In this document: in pieces, positions 48,738-60,817 of the stretch
Layout of the letters: each line of letters opens with the position of its first letter
Position numbering within the stretch: the first letter of the stretch is position 1
From: Melastoma dodecandrum
Taxonomy: Eukaryota > Streptophyta > Magnoliopsida > Myrtales > Melastomataceae
NCBI GenBank assembly: GCA_029817715.1
Contig: JARUPY010000387.1
Location: 1,798,001-1,862,000, forward strand
Reading direction: 5' to 3'
DNA: 64,000 nt
Position numbers and translations under genes: made by a program
Notes under the pieces: model-generated
The model's database searches: none
What the model was told of the DNA's origin: nothing
The model's input: the letters and a program-made list of their open reading frames with translations, nothing else

Positions 48738-50664
48738 ATGTTCCGCCGAGCAGCCGCCTCCCTCGCCTCCGCCGCCGCGCGCAACAGCCGCGCGTTCTCC
48801 ACCGATCTCCCGGCGGCTTCTGCAACGGATACCTCGTTCGTGGAGGCTTGGACGAAGGTCGCCCCGAAGATCGAGCCCCCGAAGACCCCGATCACCTTCA
48901 TGGACCCGAGGCCACCCACCCCTGCCTCCATCCCTTCCAAGCTCACCGTCAACTTCGTCCTTCCCTACGCTGCCGAGTTGTCCGCTAAAGAGGTCTTCTT
49001 CTATTCTACCCATCCTCCGATATCCTTTGACTAATTGGTTGTAATTGTCCTGATTTCTGTCGATTTGGTCGTGTGCTTCGATTGTTTCAGTCTCTGGATT
49101 GCATAATTAGCGACTGTTCTGGTCTTTGATTCGAGGAATTCCTTTCCCCCAGCGGTGATTGCGGATGCTTTTATTTCCTGATTCTGGTTCCGAGGAGTGG
49201 TTTAGGTTTTGGTTTTTCGGGGAACACGCGACTTTTTTATCTGATTTTATCTGTTTTGTTCGGTCATTGGAATAAAGCTTAATTCATGAGACTGAGTGAC
49301 ATTGGACATGAAATGGTCATCCAGGAAGTATGTATATCCATGAACCGGAGCTGGGTTTCGGTGGCTCTCTGTGGCTGTGCAATGTAAAACAGCATCGAAA
49401 TGCTTTTAGTAGACATGATGCGGAGTTATGTCCTCTGTTCGCTGACCGACCTAATTCGTTGGAGATCACTTATTTATCTGCCTGCATTCTCAAATGAGAT
49501 GAGAGAGTGGCACTCTATTCATAACTTGTTCCCTTTTCTAAATTAAAGTCATTTTAACACCTTGTAATTTATTAGTTTTGTTCTTTTGGTCAATAGTTGT
49601 TTCTTGCTTGGCTGGGCTTTTTCTGATATCTAATTTTCTGCTGGGTTATGTTGTCTGCTTATATTTTGGTTTTCTAGAATAGGTAATCAAAGGGATCCTG
49701 AATTCTTCTTTAACTCCTTTCAACATGGCACAAGCTCTTGCACAGCTTTCTTGAAGTTCTCTCTCCTGATTAATTCAAAAGGATTTGTTCTCGTTTGTCA
49801 ACAAGTCAGTTTCTTGGCAGGGATGTGTGAAGCAATTACAATGGCCCTTTGGTGCTGTTATTTCGAATTCAGCAACGGTTTCGTGGGCCTCATTAGTCAT
49901 ATTAGCTATATGCCAACCATCTCTTTTATCTTCAGTTTTCTCCAGCATAAGTAAATGTTGTTAGTATGGGTTTTCCCTTGAGAGTCTGGTCGAATGCGGA
50001 GTATCCGGAAATTAGCATTGCAAGTGGCTATTTTTTATCCTTTTTCTTCGGCCTCCTAGTTGCGCTGGTCTTCGACTGTTGTTGTTGCACGTAAACAGTA
50101 ATTGCATTTGCCCTGTAGTTAGCCAGGAAAGCTGATGATAGTTGGCTATAAGTGGATGTGGAATGGTCGAACATCAGCTTACATTTGTTTTGGTTAAATG
50201 CCCAAATGAGGCTATAGATGCTTACCTTATCATAATATTTGATGAGATCTCTCTAATCATATTTAGATCCGTAAATTGTCTTCTGTGTAAAGGTTCTCCT
50301 GTCTTTTCGTTTAATTTAGGTCGATATGGTCATAATACCAGCTACAAGTGGGCAAATGGGTGTTCTCCCTGGACACGTAGCCACAATCGCGGAGCTGAAG
50401 CCCGGTGTTCTATCAGTTCACGAAGGGAACGATGTAAAGAAGTACTTCGTGAGCAGCGGCTTTGCGTTCATCCACGCAAACTCGTATGCCGACATCATCG
50501 CGGTGGAAGCTGTTCCCGTTGATCAGATCGATTCTGCCGCTGTCCAGAAGGGACTCGCAGACTTCACCCAGAAGCTGAACACGGCCACAACTGACCTCGA
50601 GAAAGCCGAAGCCCAGATCGGCATAGACGTCCATAGCGCGCTAAACGCGGCCATCACCGGCTAG
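48738..50664 (+). CDS. ATP synthase subunit delta', mitochondrial (F1 epsilon-type central-stalk subunit)
   Basis: Two exons, 48738-48992 and 50320-50664, give 199 aa. The N terminus [20 protein letters not shown] is a clear mitochondrial presequence. The mature protein has the beta-sandwich block [40 protein letters not shown], and the C-terminal helical hairpin [20 protein letters not shown]. In plants this subunit, called delta', corresponds to bacterial epsilon and mammalian delta, and sits on the central stalk of F1. The intron is 1,327 nt, long for this region, and joins SAKE to VDMV at a conserved place. Site II promoter motifs agree with a respiratory gene. The PPR gene starts 480 nt downstream on the same strand. 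Confidence 0.95.
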
Positions 50665-51147
50665 ATGCTGTTGCTGAATGCTCTGCTCACGCTGTGCCGA
50701 TTTTTCAAGTTTCTTTCGCCTGTTTAGTTAATGGATCAATCCATGATGCATCATCCGGTTGTGCACATTTATTTTATTTTTGTGATGCCGAATATTGAGG
50801 AGCGGCTTGTACTTCAGACTCATGAAACTTGGAAACATCGGCAATAATTGATGAGAAATCTGGATGACTTTTTGAATTTGCTGTTTTCTGGTCTTATTAT
50901 GCTCGTGTGAGTGGGACTCGCTTATTTTATGCACATGATTTGTTCTCCGCTGTCGTGCTAAACTTTTAAATTTTATTACAAATCATTTTCTCCCCGATTT
51001 TGGGGTGACAAAACAATGCTGACATGGTTTTAACAGTCATTTCTTATACTCGTATTTAGTTCCGAAGAGACTTCTTTCAGGCATTTTCTCAAACACCCTG
51101 CCGACTGAACATCGTCGGCAGTCCGACCGGCTTGCCGTTCTGTTTGT

Positions 51148-53796
51148 ATGTCTGCAGCCTTGCGCTGTGTGCGCAGCACCCCTCCGACTTCCTTGTTCCA
51201 CCCAAAGTTCCAAACTTTCGGTCGGTCCTACCATGCCCAGTTCACCTTTGCCGCCGAATCATCCCCTTCTGCCTCGCCGCACTCCCCTCATCCTCCTTTT
51301 CCGGGTTCTCCAAACGAACCGGCAGACCATCTCTGTCAGTTTTTCCCGAACAACAATCTTAGCTTCGTTAACGCCACCGAAAGGCGGAGGGTGTTCATCG
51401 GGTTGTCCAGGCTGATCAAGAGGGGTCATGGTCGTCTGTTGAATGGGATTGGTCTGAAGTTTTGCCCGTATGAAATTGCAGATGTGATGAAACTGCTGAG
51501 GTCTAGGGATGTTGCGTTGACTGTGTTCAAGCTGGGTTTCCTTGGCGAGTCGAGGGAGTGCGTTGAGGCAGGGTGCATTGCTGCACATGTGTTGGCGGCC
51601 GCCAACCTGCGGTTCTTCGCACAAGATATAGTTGCATGGATGATAGGGAGGGTTGGGTTGGGTCGAAGTAGGGAGGAGTTGGTTGGATTCATGTGGGCGA
51701 AGCACAGGGAGTTCGAGAGTGATTTCTCTTTGCTCGATACAATCATGCGGGCTTTCATGAAGCTGGAAATGATAAGGGAGGCAATGTGGATTCTGGGTTG
51801 GATGAGGAGCATTGGGTTGAGGCCGGGAGAATCTGCGGTTTCAATACTCTTTAAGTTGCTCCTGAGAATAGGTGATCATGGTGGCGTCTGGAGATTGTTC
51901 AGGGATATGATAAAGTTGGGACCTAGTCCATCGATCTTCACTTTAAATGCGATTATTCTTGGATTTTGTCGTGAAGGGCTTGTTAGAATAGGAGAGAGCT
52001 TTCTGCTGGTGGCGCAGAAATTCGGAGTGGAGCCTAATGTTATTTCATATAACATCTTGATCAATGCTCGTTGTGTCGGAGGTGAAGTTTCCAGAGCACT
52101 CGATTGGATGCAATATATGATCGAGAGAGATTGCCAGCCTAGTGCAGTTACAATCAACACAGTTGTAAATGGATTGTGTAAAAATGGATGTATGCAGAAG
52201 GCTAGAAAATTTTTTTATGGAATTGACGAGATGGGGCTTCCTAGAAATACTTTCTTGTATAATACTCTCATTGATGGCTATATAAAGGGAGGGGATATTA
52301 GTCAAGCTATGACATTGTACGAGGAAATGTGTGGAAGTGGTGTTCCACCTGATCCCGCGACCTTTAACATCTTGTTTGCTGGTCTCTCCAAGTATGGGAA
52401 ACAGGAGGACAGAGACAGGGTGTTAAGGGACATATCTGCACCTGGTTTTCCTAAAATCAGACTGATGGATGAGATTCGGGTCGTAGGTTTGTGTTGGGCG
52501 GGACGAGTGGATGAAGCTGTCCGGGTTTTGCAAGACACCACTGTTACTGGGGGACATGTTAGCACTTATGCGTTTAATTCAGTTATCTCTGCTTGCAGTA
52601 GAATCGGACAAGACGATGAGGCATATGAAATCTTCTCCTTTTTAGTTGCAAATGGGTTCACCCCTTCAACATCAACATCAAGTTCTGTGCTCATGGGTCT
52701 GTCAAGGAACGGCAGGCTGCAAGAAGCCCGGCATCTTTTGCATGATATCATCCGAAAGGGTTTTCCAGTTGGTAAAGTGAGCTTCACGGTTCTCTTGGAT
52801 GGTTATTTTAAAATGGGTGATGTAGAAAAGGCTCAGGGTCTGTGGGATGAGATGAAGTCTAAGGGGATATACCCCGACACTGTTGCCTTCTCTGCCTACA
52901 TTAACGGACTGTCTCAATTGGGCTTGATGGAGGAGGCATATGATGTTTTCCTTGATATGTTGAAGAAAGGTTTCGTTCCTAATAATTACATCTACAACTC
53001 CTTGATCTTTGGATTTTGTAAGAGTGGGCGGCTTCATGACGCATTTAGACTCGAGAAGGAAATGAATCAAAGGGGTCTTCATCCTGATATATTTACCATC
53101 AACATAATAATCGATGGGTTATGCAGAAGCGGAAATCTGGAATCTGCCTTGAATATATTTAAGGATATGCATCGGATTGGACTGTGCCCCGATATTGTGA
53201 CATACAACACGTTGATTTGTGGATATTGCAAAGAATACTATTTGGACTGTGCCAGTGAATTTGTGAACAAGATGTACGCCCAAGGGTGCAATCCGGATCT
53301 GACTACATACAATATTCAGATCCACGGTTATTGCTCTTTTAGAAAAATCAGTCGGGCAGTGATATTGTTGGATGAGCTCGTTTCATTAGGAATCGTTCCG
53401 AATACAGTGACTTATAACACATTGATTAACGGTATCTGCAAGGGGATTGTGGAGACTGCACTCATTATTAGTGCTAAACTCATTAAGATGGCTTTCATTC
53501 CCAATATTGTCACAGCAAACATATTGTTGTCGCACTACTGCAAGCAGGGAATGCCAGATAGAGCCTTATTCTGGGGGCAGAAGCTAAGTGATATTTCTTT
53601 TAGCCTAGATGAGATTTCAGCAAAGATATTAGAGAGAGCCTATAATAATGTTCAGCTCAATAGCTACTTCCCCAGAAGAGTATCTGAAAAGAGCTTGTTC
53701 TTAGATTTCTTAATGTACATGACATATGATTATCTGCAGAGGAACAGGAGCCGGAGACAATCATTCCCCATTTTATCTAAATTCATTGGTACATGA
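51148..53796 (+). CDS. P-class pentatricopeptide repeat protein, 882 aa, intronless
   Basis: One uninterrupted frame. The N terminus MSAALRCVRSTPPTSLFHPK is basic and lacks acidic residues, consistent with import into mitochondria or plastids. From about residue 190 to 840 there is an array of 35-residue PPR motifs; clear ones contain NVISYNILINARCVGGEVSR, FLYNTLIDGYIKGGDISQA, TVAFSAYINGLSQLGLMEEA, IVTYNTLICGYCKEYYLDCA and NTVTYNTLINGICKG. No E, DYW or SMR domain follows, so it is a P-class protein. Such proteins bind organelle RNA and affect its stability, splicing or translation; the target here cannot be read by eye. Intronless structure is normal for the family. The C-terminal LFLDFLMYMTYDYLQRNRS seems conserved in a subgroup that I remember only vaguely. 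Confidence 0.93.
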   Translation: MSAALRCVRSTPPTSLFHPKFQTFGRSYHAQFTFAAESSPSASPHSPHPPFPGSPNEPADHLCQFFPNNNLSFVNATERRRVFIGLSRLIKRGHGRLLNGIGLKFCPYEIADVMKLLRSRDVALTVFKLGFLGESRECVEAGCIAAHVLAAANLRFFAQDIVAWMIGRVGLGRSREELVGFMWAKHREFESDFSLLDTIMRAFMKLEMIREAMWILGWMRSIGLRPGESAVSILFKLLLRIGDHGGVWRLFRDMIKLGPSPSIFTLNAIILGFCREGLVRIGESFLLVAQKFGVEPNVISYNILINARCVGGEVSRALDWMQYMIERDCQPSAVTINTVVNGLCKNGCMQKARKFFYGIDEMGLPRNTFLYNTLIDGYIKGGDISQAMTLYEEMCGSGVPPDPATFNILFAGLSKYGKQEDRDRVLRDISAPGFPKIRLMDEIRVVGLCWAGRVDEAVRVLQDTTVTGGHVSTYAFNSVISACSRIGQDDEAYEIFSFLVANGFTPSTSTSSSVLMGLSRNGRLQEARHLLHDIIRKGFPVGKVSFTVLLDGYFKMGDVEKAQGLWDEMKSKGIYPDTVAFSAYINGLSQLGLMEEAYDVFLDMLKKGFVPNNYIYNSLIFGFCKSGRLHDAFRLEKEMNQRGLHPDIFTINIIIDGLCRSGNLESALNIFKDMHRIGLCPDIVTYNTLICGYCKEYYLDCASEFVNKMYAQGCNPDLTTYNIQIHGYCSFRKISRAVILLDELVSLGIVPNTVTYNTLINGICKGIVETALIISAKLIKMAFIPNIVTANILLSHYCKQGMPDRALFWGQKLSDISFSLDEISAKILERAYNNVQLNSYFPRRVSEKSLFLDFLMYMTYDYLQRNRSRRQSFPILSKFIGT

Positions 53797-54914
53797 TGTG
53801 ATGTGACTGCGGTACCATTACAATTTGTTGCTCGCTGAAGTAGCCCAGGTAATGTGGTGAAGCCATTGGGATTTAAAGATACCAAAGGCTGTGCGAAAAT
53901 TAAAGAGAGGGCGGGGGAGGGGGGAGGAGAAGGAATTTCGGATTTACTGTGAAGCCCACCCACCAAGGAACAAGAATGGTATGTTGCGGAGCCTCTCTGA
54001 ATGATTATCATCAAGAATGACTGGTCTTTATGACGTTAACATAGCTTCAAATATGGGCCATCAATTTTTTCTATGTAGATGCATGTAAAAGCACAAGTAT
54101 TCTGTATTACATACCCTCATTCCCTCTGAATTTTTATGTGCAGGTCAAGTTTTTTCCAAATCCTTCGGTGTAATGCTTTCACGATATTGAAGGTGGCTTT
54201 GTGGATTATCAACCTCTGATTGCTGAATTGGGTCAATGAAGTTAACAGGTAGGGAACTACTCATTTCCCTGCTTGCTGATTATTTACAGATGAGCCTTTC
54301 ATGTTATTATTAACTATAACTCATCACCTTCAGTATGTTCAGTTGTGATTATTGACGAACTCCCCATTGTTGCAACTTCTCGTCTTCTCGAATTTATTGC
54401 CAATGCGAGGATCTCCGAGTTGTCCCTTAAGAAATTGTAAGAAACTAAATGCCTGTGTTTACTTGCTGGACGAGTTACATTAGGCAATTGATTTCTACGT
54501 GCCATTCTCAGTTTGATGGATATCCATGAAATCCTAAATCTGGAGAGAAAGCCACTCTGGATGGAGAGAACTTTAGACTGTGAACTTAAAATTGTACATG
54601 CCCCGACTAGATGGTGCGAATATGCTGTCTTGTGTTAATAATGTAGGCGCAATTTACTCCCACATTCTCTTTCCATTGTGTTCTAGAGAGGTCTGACACT
54701 TTGTTTTCTTCCTTCTTCAGGAGAGAAGGTGCGAAATAGCAGAACAAACAGATATTACATGGCTTATGGAATGAAGTTCTCTGTCAACACATGAAGAACC
54801 AAACATATGCACATCACTTGTCAGAAATAAAACTTGCTATGGAACTTAGAAGTCCAGACCAGAATCAGGCGCCTGGGCATGTCCAGTTTCCATGCAATGA
54901 GGAAGTTGCCAAGA
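53797..54914. other. Convergent intergenic region between PPR and kinase genes
   Basis: About 1.1 kb with no exon recognised; it should hold the two 3' ends. Confidence 0.45.
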
Positions 54915-56520
54915 TTAGACACTGACATGTTCCTTCAGTTGGACATTTGCTCTCTGCCTTGTCATGAATTTCCTCGCCCTGTCTCCCTCGACATGCTCCG
55001 CCAGTTTCTCCAGCTGTGCCATGCGCCGTTTCCAAGACTCGGATTTTCCAGGTCCAGTGTTGCTATCTTTTTCTGGGTCGATTGTGTTGTCCTTTCTCTC
55101 TGGTGACGGGGGGCTTGGCTCCGCTGCAGTTACTTCACTCGAAGCCTGTATTATCTCCTGCAACTTCTCCACCACCTCACTCATCTTTGGCCGGCTTTTT
55201 GCACGCCTTGCCAGACATCTGTCTGCTAACCGAGCAACTTCCCGTGCAGCTCCAACGGAAAACTGGTTCTCAAGGCGGGGGTCGATGATTGTACTGAATT
55301 TTTTGCTACTTGCTGGAAACTGCTTCACCCATTCCAGAATTTTCTGCTCTGATTTGGGCAATTTCTGGTTCAAGGATGGTCTCCCGGCAAGAGCCTCATA
55401 TAGCACTACTCCGAAACTCCAAACGTCACTCTTTGTCGTCAGATGCCCAGTCTCAACATAGTCCGGGGCGGCATATCCATGTGTTCCAACTACCTTTTTG
55501 TCAATCATACATATCCTTTGTGAGCGATTTAGTGGAAGATTTTGAGGTGTCACTTACTTCTTTGTTCTATTAGTGTTAGCCATTGCTTACCTTTGTCGTG
55601 ACATGAGTACGATCGGGGGTGGGACCTTCCCTTGCAAGTCCAAAGTCGGACAGCTTTGGCTTGAAGTTCTCGTCGAGTAACACATTCGACGACTTGAAGT
55701 CCCGGTGTATTACCTTCGAGAAAACCCACCAAGTAAAATAATCGCACAAAGGATGCCCAATCACGGAACTCGCTAGGCCTTAAATTACCTGAATTTCGAG
55801 GCCTTCGTGCAAGTAGGCAAGGCCCCGAGCTGCCCCGAGCAGTATCTCCAACCTGGCTTGCCAAGAGAGAGTCGGGTATGCTCTGTTGAAGAGATGGTCT
55901 TCCAAGCTCTTGTTGGGCATCAGCTCATAAACGAGCAACCTCTCCATTCCTCTCTCGGTGTCTTCACCGCAGTATCCGATGAGCTTTACAAGGTTCGGAT
56001 GTTCCAAAACACCCAGGAACTGAATCTCTGCAACCCATTGCTTGTGACCCTGTGATTTCAGTTGGGATAATCTCAAATTCGACGTCATGGACTCAAGCTA
56101 TTCGATTCCACGCTACAAACATCTCGGTCATCATACCTGGGAACTGTCCCGTTTAAGCACTTTGACCGCCACTTCTACTTGGCCCTCGCCGTTCCCGTCC
56201 GAACGTGTTATTGTCCCCCTATATATGCTCCCGAACCCTCCTTCGCCGATCTTAAGGGCCCGGCTGAAGTTGTCGGTCGCGTGCCTAAGCTCCGAGAACG
56301 AGAAAACAGTCAAGTTCCGGGCCCTCTCGTTGTATATCTCACTAACGGTCCGTGTGGAGTTTGCAGAACCGGTGGATGACTTAGTCCTGGGGCTCTCCCC
56401 GATAGGAGCCGATCTGGACGACTTGTCCCTCCGTTCGGAGGACAACCCGTTAGACTTCCTCCATACCTCAGGACCTCTCGTCAGCCTCAGCTTATCCTTG
56501 AAGTTGAAGAAGCAGCTCAT
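54915..56520 (-). CDS. Receptor-like cytoplasmic kinase (PBL/RLCK-VII, PCRK-like)
   Basis: Four exons on minus (56520-56137, 56049-55789, 55713-55591, 55493-54915) give 448 aa. Catalytic features in order are the glycine loop GEGGFGSIY, the lysine in [17 protein letters not shown] (an RD-type kinase), DFGLAREG, and the activation-segment end [12 protein letters not shown], where the usual APE reads APD. There is no ectodomain or membrane span. The N terminus [12 protein letters not shown] lacks a myristoylation glycine but has a cysteine that could be palmitoylated. The layout [20 protein letters not shown] and [15 protein letters not shown] fits PBL kinases of the PCRK1/PBL19 group, which work in immune signalling below pattern receptors. 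The role is inferred from the family. The C-terminal tail (about 130 residues) is charged and variable. Confidence 0.9.
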
Positions 56521-58296
56521 GTTACTCGAAAATCGTCATCACCAATCCTCGAGAGAATTGAACCACCCCAAAACTATGAGAAGAGAAGGGCAAGAAGGTT
56601 TCTGGTTTTGACAAGGAGGAAAGAAAAGAAGGAAACAAGCTCAACCACCCCCAATTGGCCAAAAGACACGAGTTAGATTTAAATGGAGGAAAAGAACGGG
56701 TGATCAAACAAGACCTTTGACTCTCTTTAGATACGACTGGACTGAAAGAAAACATCTCAGAAGCTTCCCCAGCCCATGACATCCACGTTACGATGCGAAC
56801 GGGACGCCATTCTGATCACATATGGGGGAGACTTTTGTCCACCACGCCGGGACCTCTCGATGGTCGGACCAGCCCACGATCCGTCGCAGATATTTGATGG
56901 TTGTTGGCATATGTGCGAGAGGGAAAGGTTGCTGCTGTCGCATTTCGATCATTCTTCCTGTTTGGGGAAGGGACGAGGCGGGGGAGAACAGAACAGAAGA
57001 GTGGCGGCTTGTCCTCCTTGTGACAAACCGACCATGATGGGAAAGAACCAAAAAGAGGACAGTTCTATTCCTAACTATTGATCTTGTCCGAATGAAAATG
57101 TTTCGTTGGCTCGAGTAACAGTAGTCTCCTCAGGATATGCCTCAGCTTTGGATCGCGGCCGCGCGTGAATCTCGTCTAAGGCCCATGAACAAACAAACCG
57201 TGCAAAATCTGGGCGAGGGGGAAAGTCAAATTGAAAAAGGGAGTAAATGAAGATTCGTTTTTAGTAATCATCTTCCCCGCTTTGCCCGGAAGAGAACTTG
57301 ACAGAATCATTCAATTCAGACCGGTCCCCATTTTTAGTATTCAGACAAGTTCCTTTATTTCTAGGGAGATAAGCACTGAAAACGAGTTGACTAGAGACCG
57401 AACCCTTCTAAACTCGAGAGGGGTGTAGCCGTAGGAGGGGACGTCGTCCAGCAAGTGGGTTGGGGGGAAGTCGTCCGGCCATGGGTTAGGAGCATCCGAC
57501 GATGGCTGGGTAGGACGGGGTCGTCCAACAAGGGCTGAGAAATGTACAACGTGCGCCGTCGAGTTATAAGCGTTAAAGGCTCAAGCTCGGTTCGTTAAAA
57601 TCGAACGCGGCTAGTTTCGTTTACACCGGTAGAGAAGAGTCAATATCCAAAGATCCCACTTGTGTCCGACCCTCTAGAAAGTATCCCCCAACTTCACCTT
57701 TTTCGAATTCCAATTAGTGTGATGAAGACACAGCTTAGTGGGCTCTGGCCATCTGGGGCAACTCACCAGTGTTGCGGTAAACTTTGAGTTTCGAAATCTT
57801 TTCCCAGGAATCTGGTGGTTGCATCCCTTTTGAGTACACAAAATGAATACATACGAGAGGGAACGGCCAGCCAATTCTTCCATTTGGATTCGTATAAACA
57901 TTGGTTTTGGATTTTACTCCTAGTTGGAACATCCTATTGTCCAGCCACATGACCCTTCCCTCTCTCAGATTCTTGTCAGAATCCCTCCCCTCCAAAACTA
58001 TTTACATTACATACTTCAGAAAAGTTACTAAGATGAAGAGCAATTAAAGACTTACAAGGGGAAACAAAAATATTATATGAGAAATGCCCACCCGGAACAA
58101 TCTCATGAACCGGGTCTTCCAGCGGCATCAATGGGCGTCATCCTAGGAGAGGAGGGACTGAGATAATCCGGAGATGCACTAAACCAAACCATGGAGGTGA
58201 ATAACTCACGGGGGTTTCCCGTTTAGGGTTTATGCCGAGCAAAGAGTGTAAAGAGATCGGAAGTGGGATGTGGTCGTTGCTTATCCTGTGATGCAT
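56521..58296. other. Gene-free stretch between kinase and MORN genes
   Basis: About 1.8 kb. The first part must hold the kinase promoter. A minus open frame at 57995-57735 (86 codons) reads like protein but I cannot assign it. Confidence 0.4.
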
Positions 58297-60817
58297 TTAT
58301 TTCTGAACGGCCTTCACCGCAGCCACCCTAGCAGCATTGGCAGCACGGTTCGCTGCGTTCACGGCCCTGTTCACTCTTTCGTCGACCTTGGCGACCTCGT
58401 ATGCTCTCTCGGCAGCTCGTCGAGCTTCCTGTGAGATGTGAGATCGAGATGGCTCAGGAAAAAATCATCAAGTTAACTTAAAGAACTGCTACTGAAACGA
58501 TGCTAATTGATTCATCTGTCAGGCTTCCTATATGCCCAATCCTCAATTGATTTATTATCTAATTGAATACATTTCATATTCAAATTTGTTCACCAGGCTA
58601 GCAATTCACATGTATAACAAAACAATGATCCAGTGCCAGGCATCAAATCTCACATCTCTCTTTCAGAAACGGCAGGAGCACTTGAAAACTCAGCAGTCTT
58701 GGTATAGGAGTGCCTAAGTAATGGAAAGAAACCTATTTTTCAAAGGCTAAAGATGAGGAGGCAAGTGTAAACAAAAGCTTTCTACGAGTGAACCACTAGG
58801 TTAAATATCTACATTTATTTATTCAAAGAAACTGCAAGATTCTCAAATGGCGGAAAAGGTCCAGCTTCGAGCGGTAAATCGATTTGGAAAGCAGCAGGGT
58901 ATCTCACCAATACCTCTCCCCAAACAGTTATAAGGAGAGCTATTTCATTGTCGAGATAAAATTAATACAAACACGAACATCACACCGGACAAGCGCTTCC
59001 CAAACCAAATCACCATGCTCATAGAAGGTGAACAAAAGAATTTATAACTTTAGAACAATCCGAACCTGCACGGCATTCAGTACTTTGGAATGGTTGACAG
59101 CGACAGGAGACTCGGGGAAAACACCACTCTGTGTACTTGGAACACCCAGAATTCCATTCTCCCAGTGTCCAGACTGCGTCTCGCCATTTCTAAAGGTGTA
59201 CATTCCAAGGCCTTGCCTTCTCCCCTCATGCCAAGCACCCTCATACCGATGACCATTTGCAAAGGAATATATGCCAAAACCATGCATCTTGTCAGCAAAG
59301 TATTCTCCAGCATATGTGTCGCCATTCCTACAAAGGAATACAAATTGATGTGAAACACATTAGAAACTGAGATAATGCACAACACAAAGGGAACAAGAAG
59401 AAAGGTGAAATCTTCAAGTGCCAAAACAGATGTACTAAAAGCAGTATATCATACATATAGATAATTAGGATGAGAATTATCAAGTACTTCTTATATGTCC
59501 AGTCTGAAAGCAACATTCTGAGGCGATAAGACATTCTACTTAGTTTACCCAAATTTATGTAAAAGTAATACAGCCGCATAGGGCTACTTTCCCTTCTCTG
59601 TGTCCGAGTCAAAAGACATCTTCAAGCTTTATGGATTAAGAGACACCACAGGACGTTTCCTTGAGCTGAGTGACAGTTTCCTGCTCAATTAGCTAGGAGA
59701 AGACAAGATCACATGATATGTCAACATAGGAAGGGCCAGTATATCTTCTCTGCCCGCGTACTCCATAATCTTCGTCGATTCAGTATCGCACAAAATCCGC
59801 AAATCAACCAACAACTTCCTTCGAAGTTATCAACTACCACCATCATAATCCAAGCAACACTAAATCGAGATTGATAAGGCCAATGCATAATCTGACACCG
59901 AACTATAAGGAGTGATCAAATACGCACCGGAAATGGTAATGGCCGAGGCCGTGCTTGACGCCCCACTTAAACTCTCCCACATATCGACTCCCATCCTCGC
60001 AGGTATGGACGCCGCACCCATGGCTCTGACCACTCGACCACTCCCCGGCATAAACATCCCCCGTGTAGAACCTATACACACCAAAACCATGCCGGAGCCC
60101 CTGCCTATACTGGCCCCGGTACCGGCTCCCCCTTGCCCAAGTCTCAACCCCGTAACCATCGTACTTACCCTCGACCCAGTCCCCCTCGTACCTACCGCTC
60201 ATGTAATAATAGTAAACCCCAGAACCGGAGCATTTGCCCTTTCGGAACTCCCCCTCGTAGACATCCCCATTGGAATAGGCCTGGACCCAGCACCCGGAGC
60301 TGCCGCAGCTAGGATCGGGCTTGGTTCCGATAGACCAGAAAACTGGGAGGGGGCGGGAGGAGCAGCGTCTTCCCCGGAGGAGGTTGATTGGGGGAAGGGG
60401 GAGGGGAAGGCGGAGGCGGGGGAGGGGGAAGAGGTTGAGGGTGAGGAGGAGGGCGGAGGAGAAGGAGAAGGCGGAGAGGAAGTCGAGGAGGAGGGATCGG
60501 GTAGGGTGGGAGACGAGGAAGTAGAAGAAGGGGAGGGCAAGGAGGAGGAGGAGGCGGAGGCGGAGGTGGGCGAGGAGGCGGCGGAGGGCGCGCCGAGACG
60601 GGGAGGGTGCAGGGGCCTTGGGGGGCCGGGGGAGGGGATCACGGGGGACGGCGGGGGCAGGGGCTGGGGAAGGGAGGGGGCGCTTGTAAGGGGTGGAAGG
60701 AGGGGTGAGGGAAGGGGAAGGGGCAGGGGGGATGGTGATGACGTGGAAGGTGAAATCGGAAGAGAAGCCGGTGGCGGTGTCCTTTCCGATCTGAAGCTCC
60801 GACCTCTTGTGATGCAT
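58297..60817 (-). CDS. MORN-repeat protein with proline-rich N terminus and membrane spans
   Basis: Three exons on minus (60817-59928, 59327-59066, 58428-58297) give 427 aa. After the start MHHKRSELQIGK comes a proline-rich stretch (about 30-75), then two hydrophobic segments (LLLLLALPFFYFLV and LLLDFLSAFSFSSALLLTLN, about 85-130). From about 180 to 350 there are seven clear MORN repeats (YEGEFRKG, YEGDWVEG, YRGQYRQG, YAGEWSSG, YVGEFKWG, YAGEYFAD, YEGAWHEG) and a degenerate eighth. The tail EARRAAERAYEVAKVDERVN is alanine-rich and helical. MORN repeats bind phospholipids or act as membrane scaffolds. It resembles the Arabidopsis MORN proteins often mislabelled as SET7/9 family; there is no SET or PIP5K kinase domain here. 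The molecular role is unknown. Confidence 0.9.
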
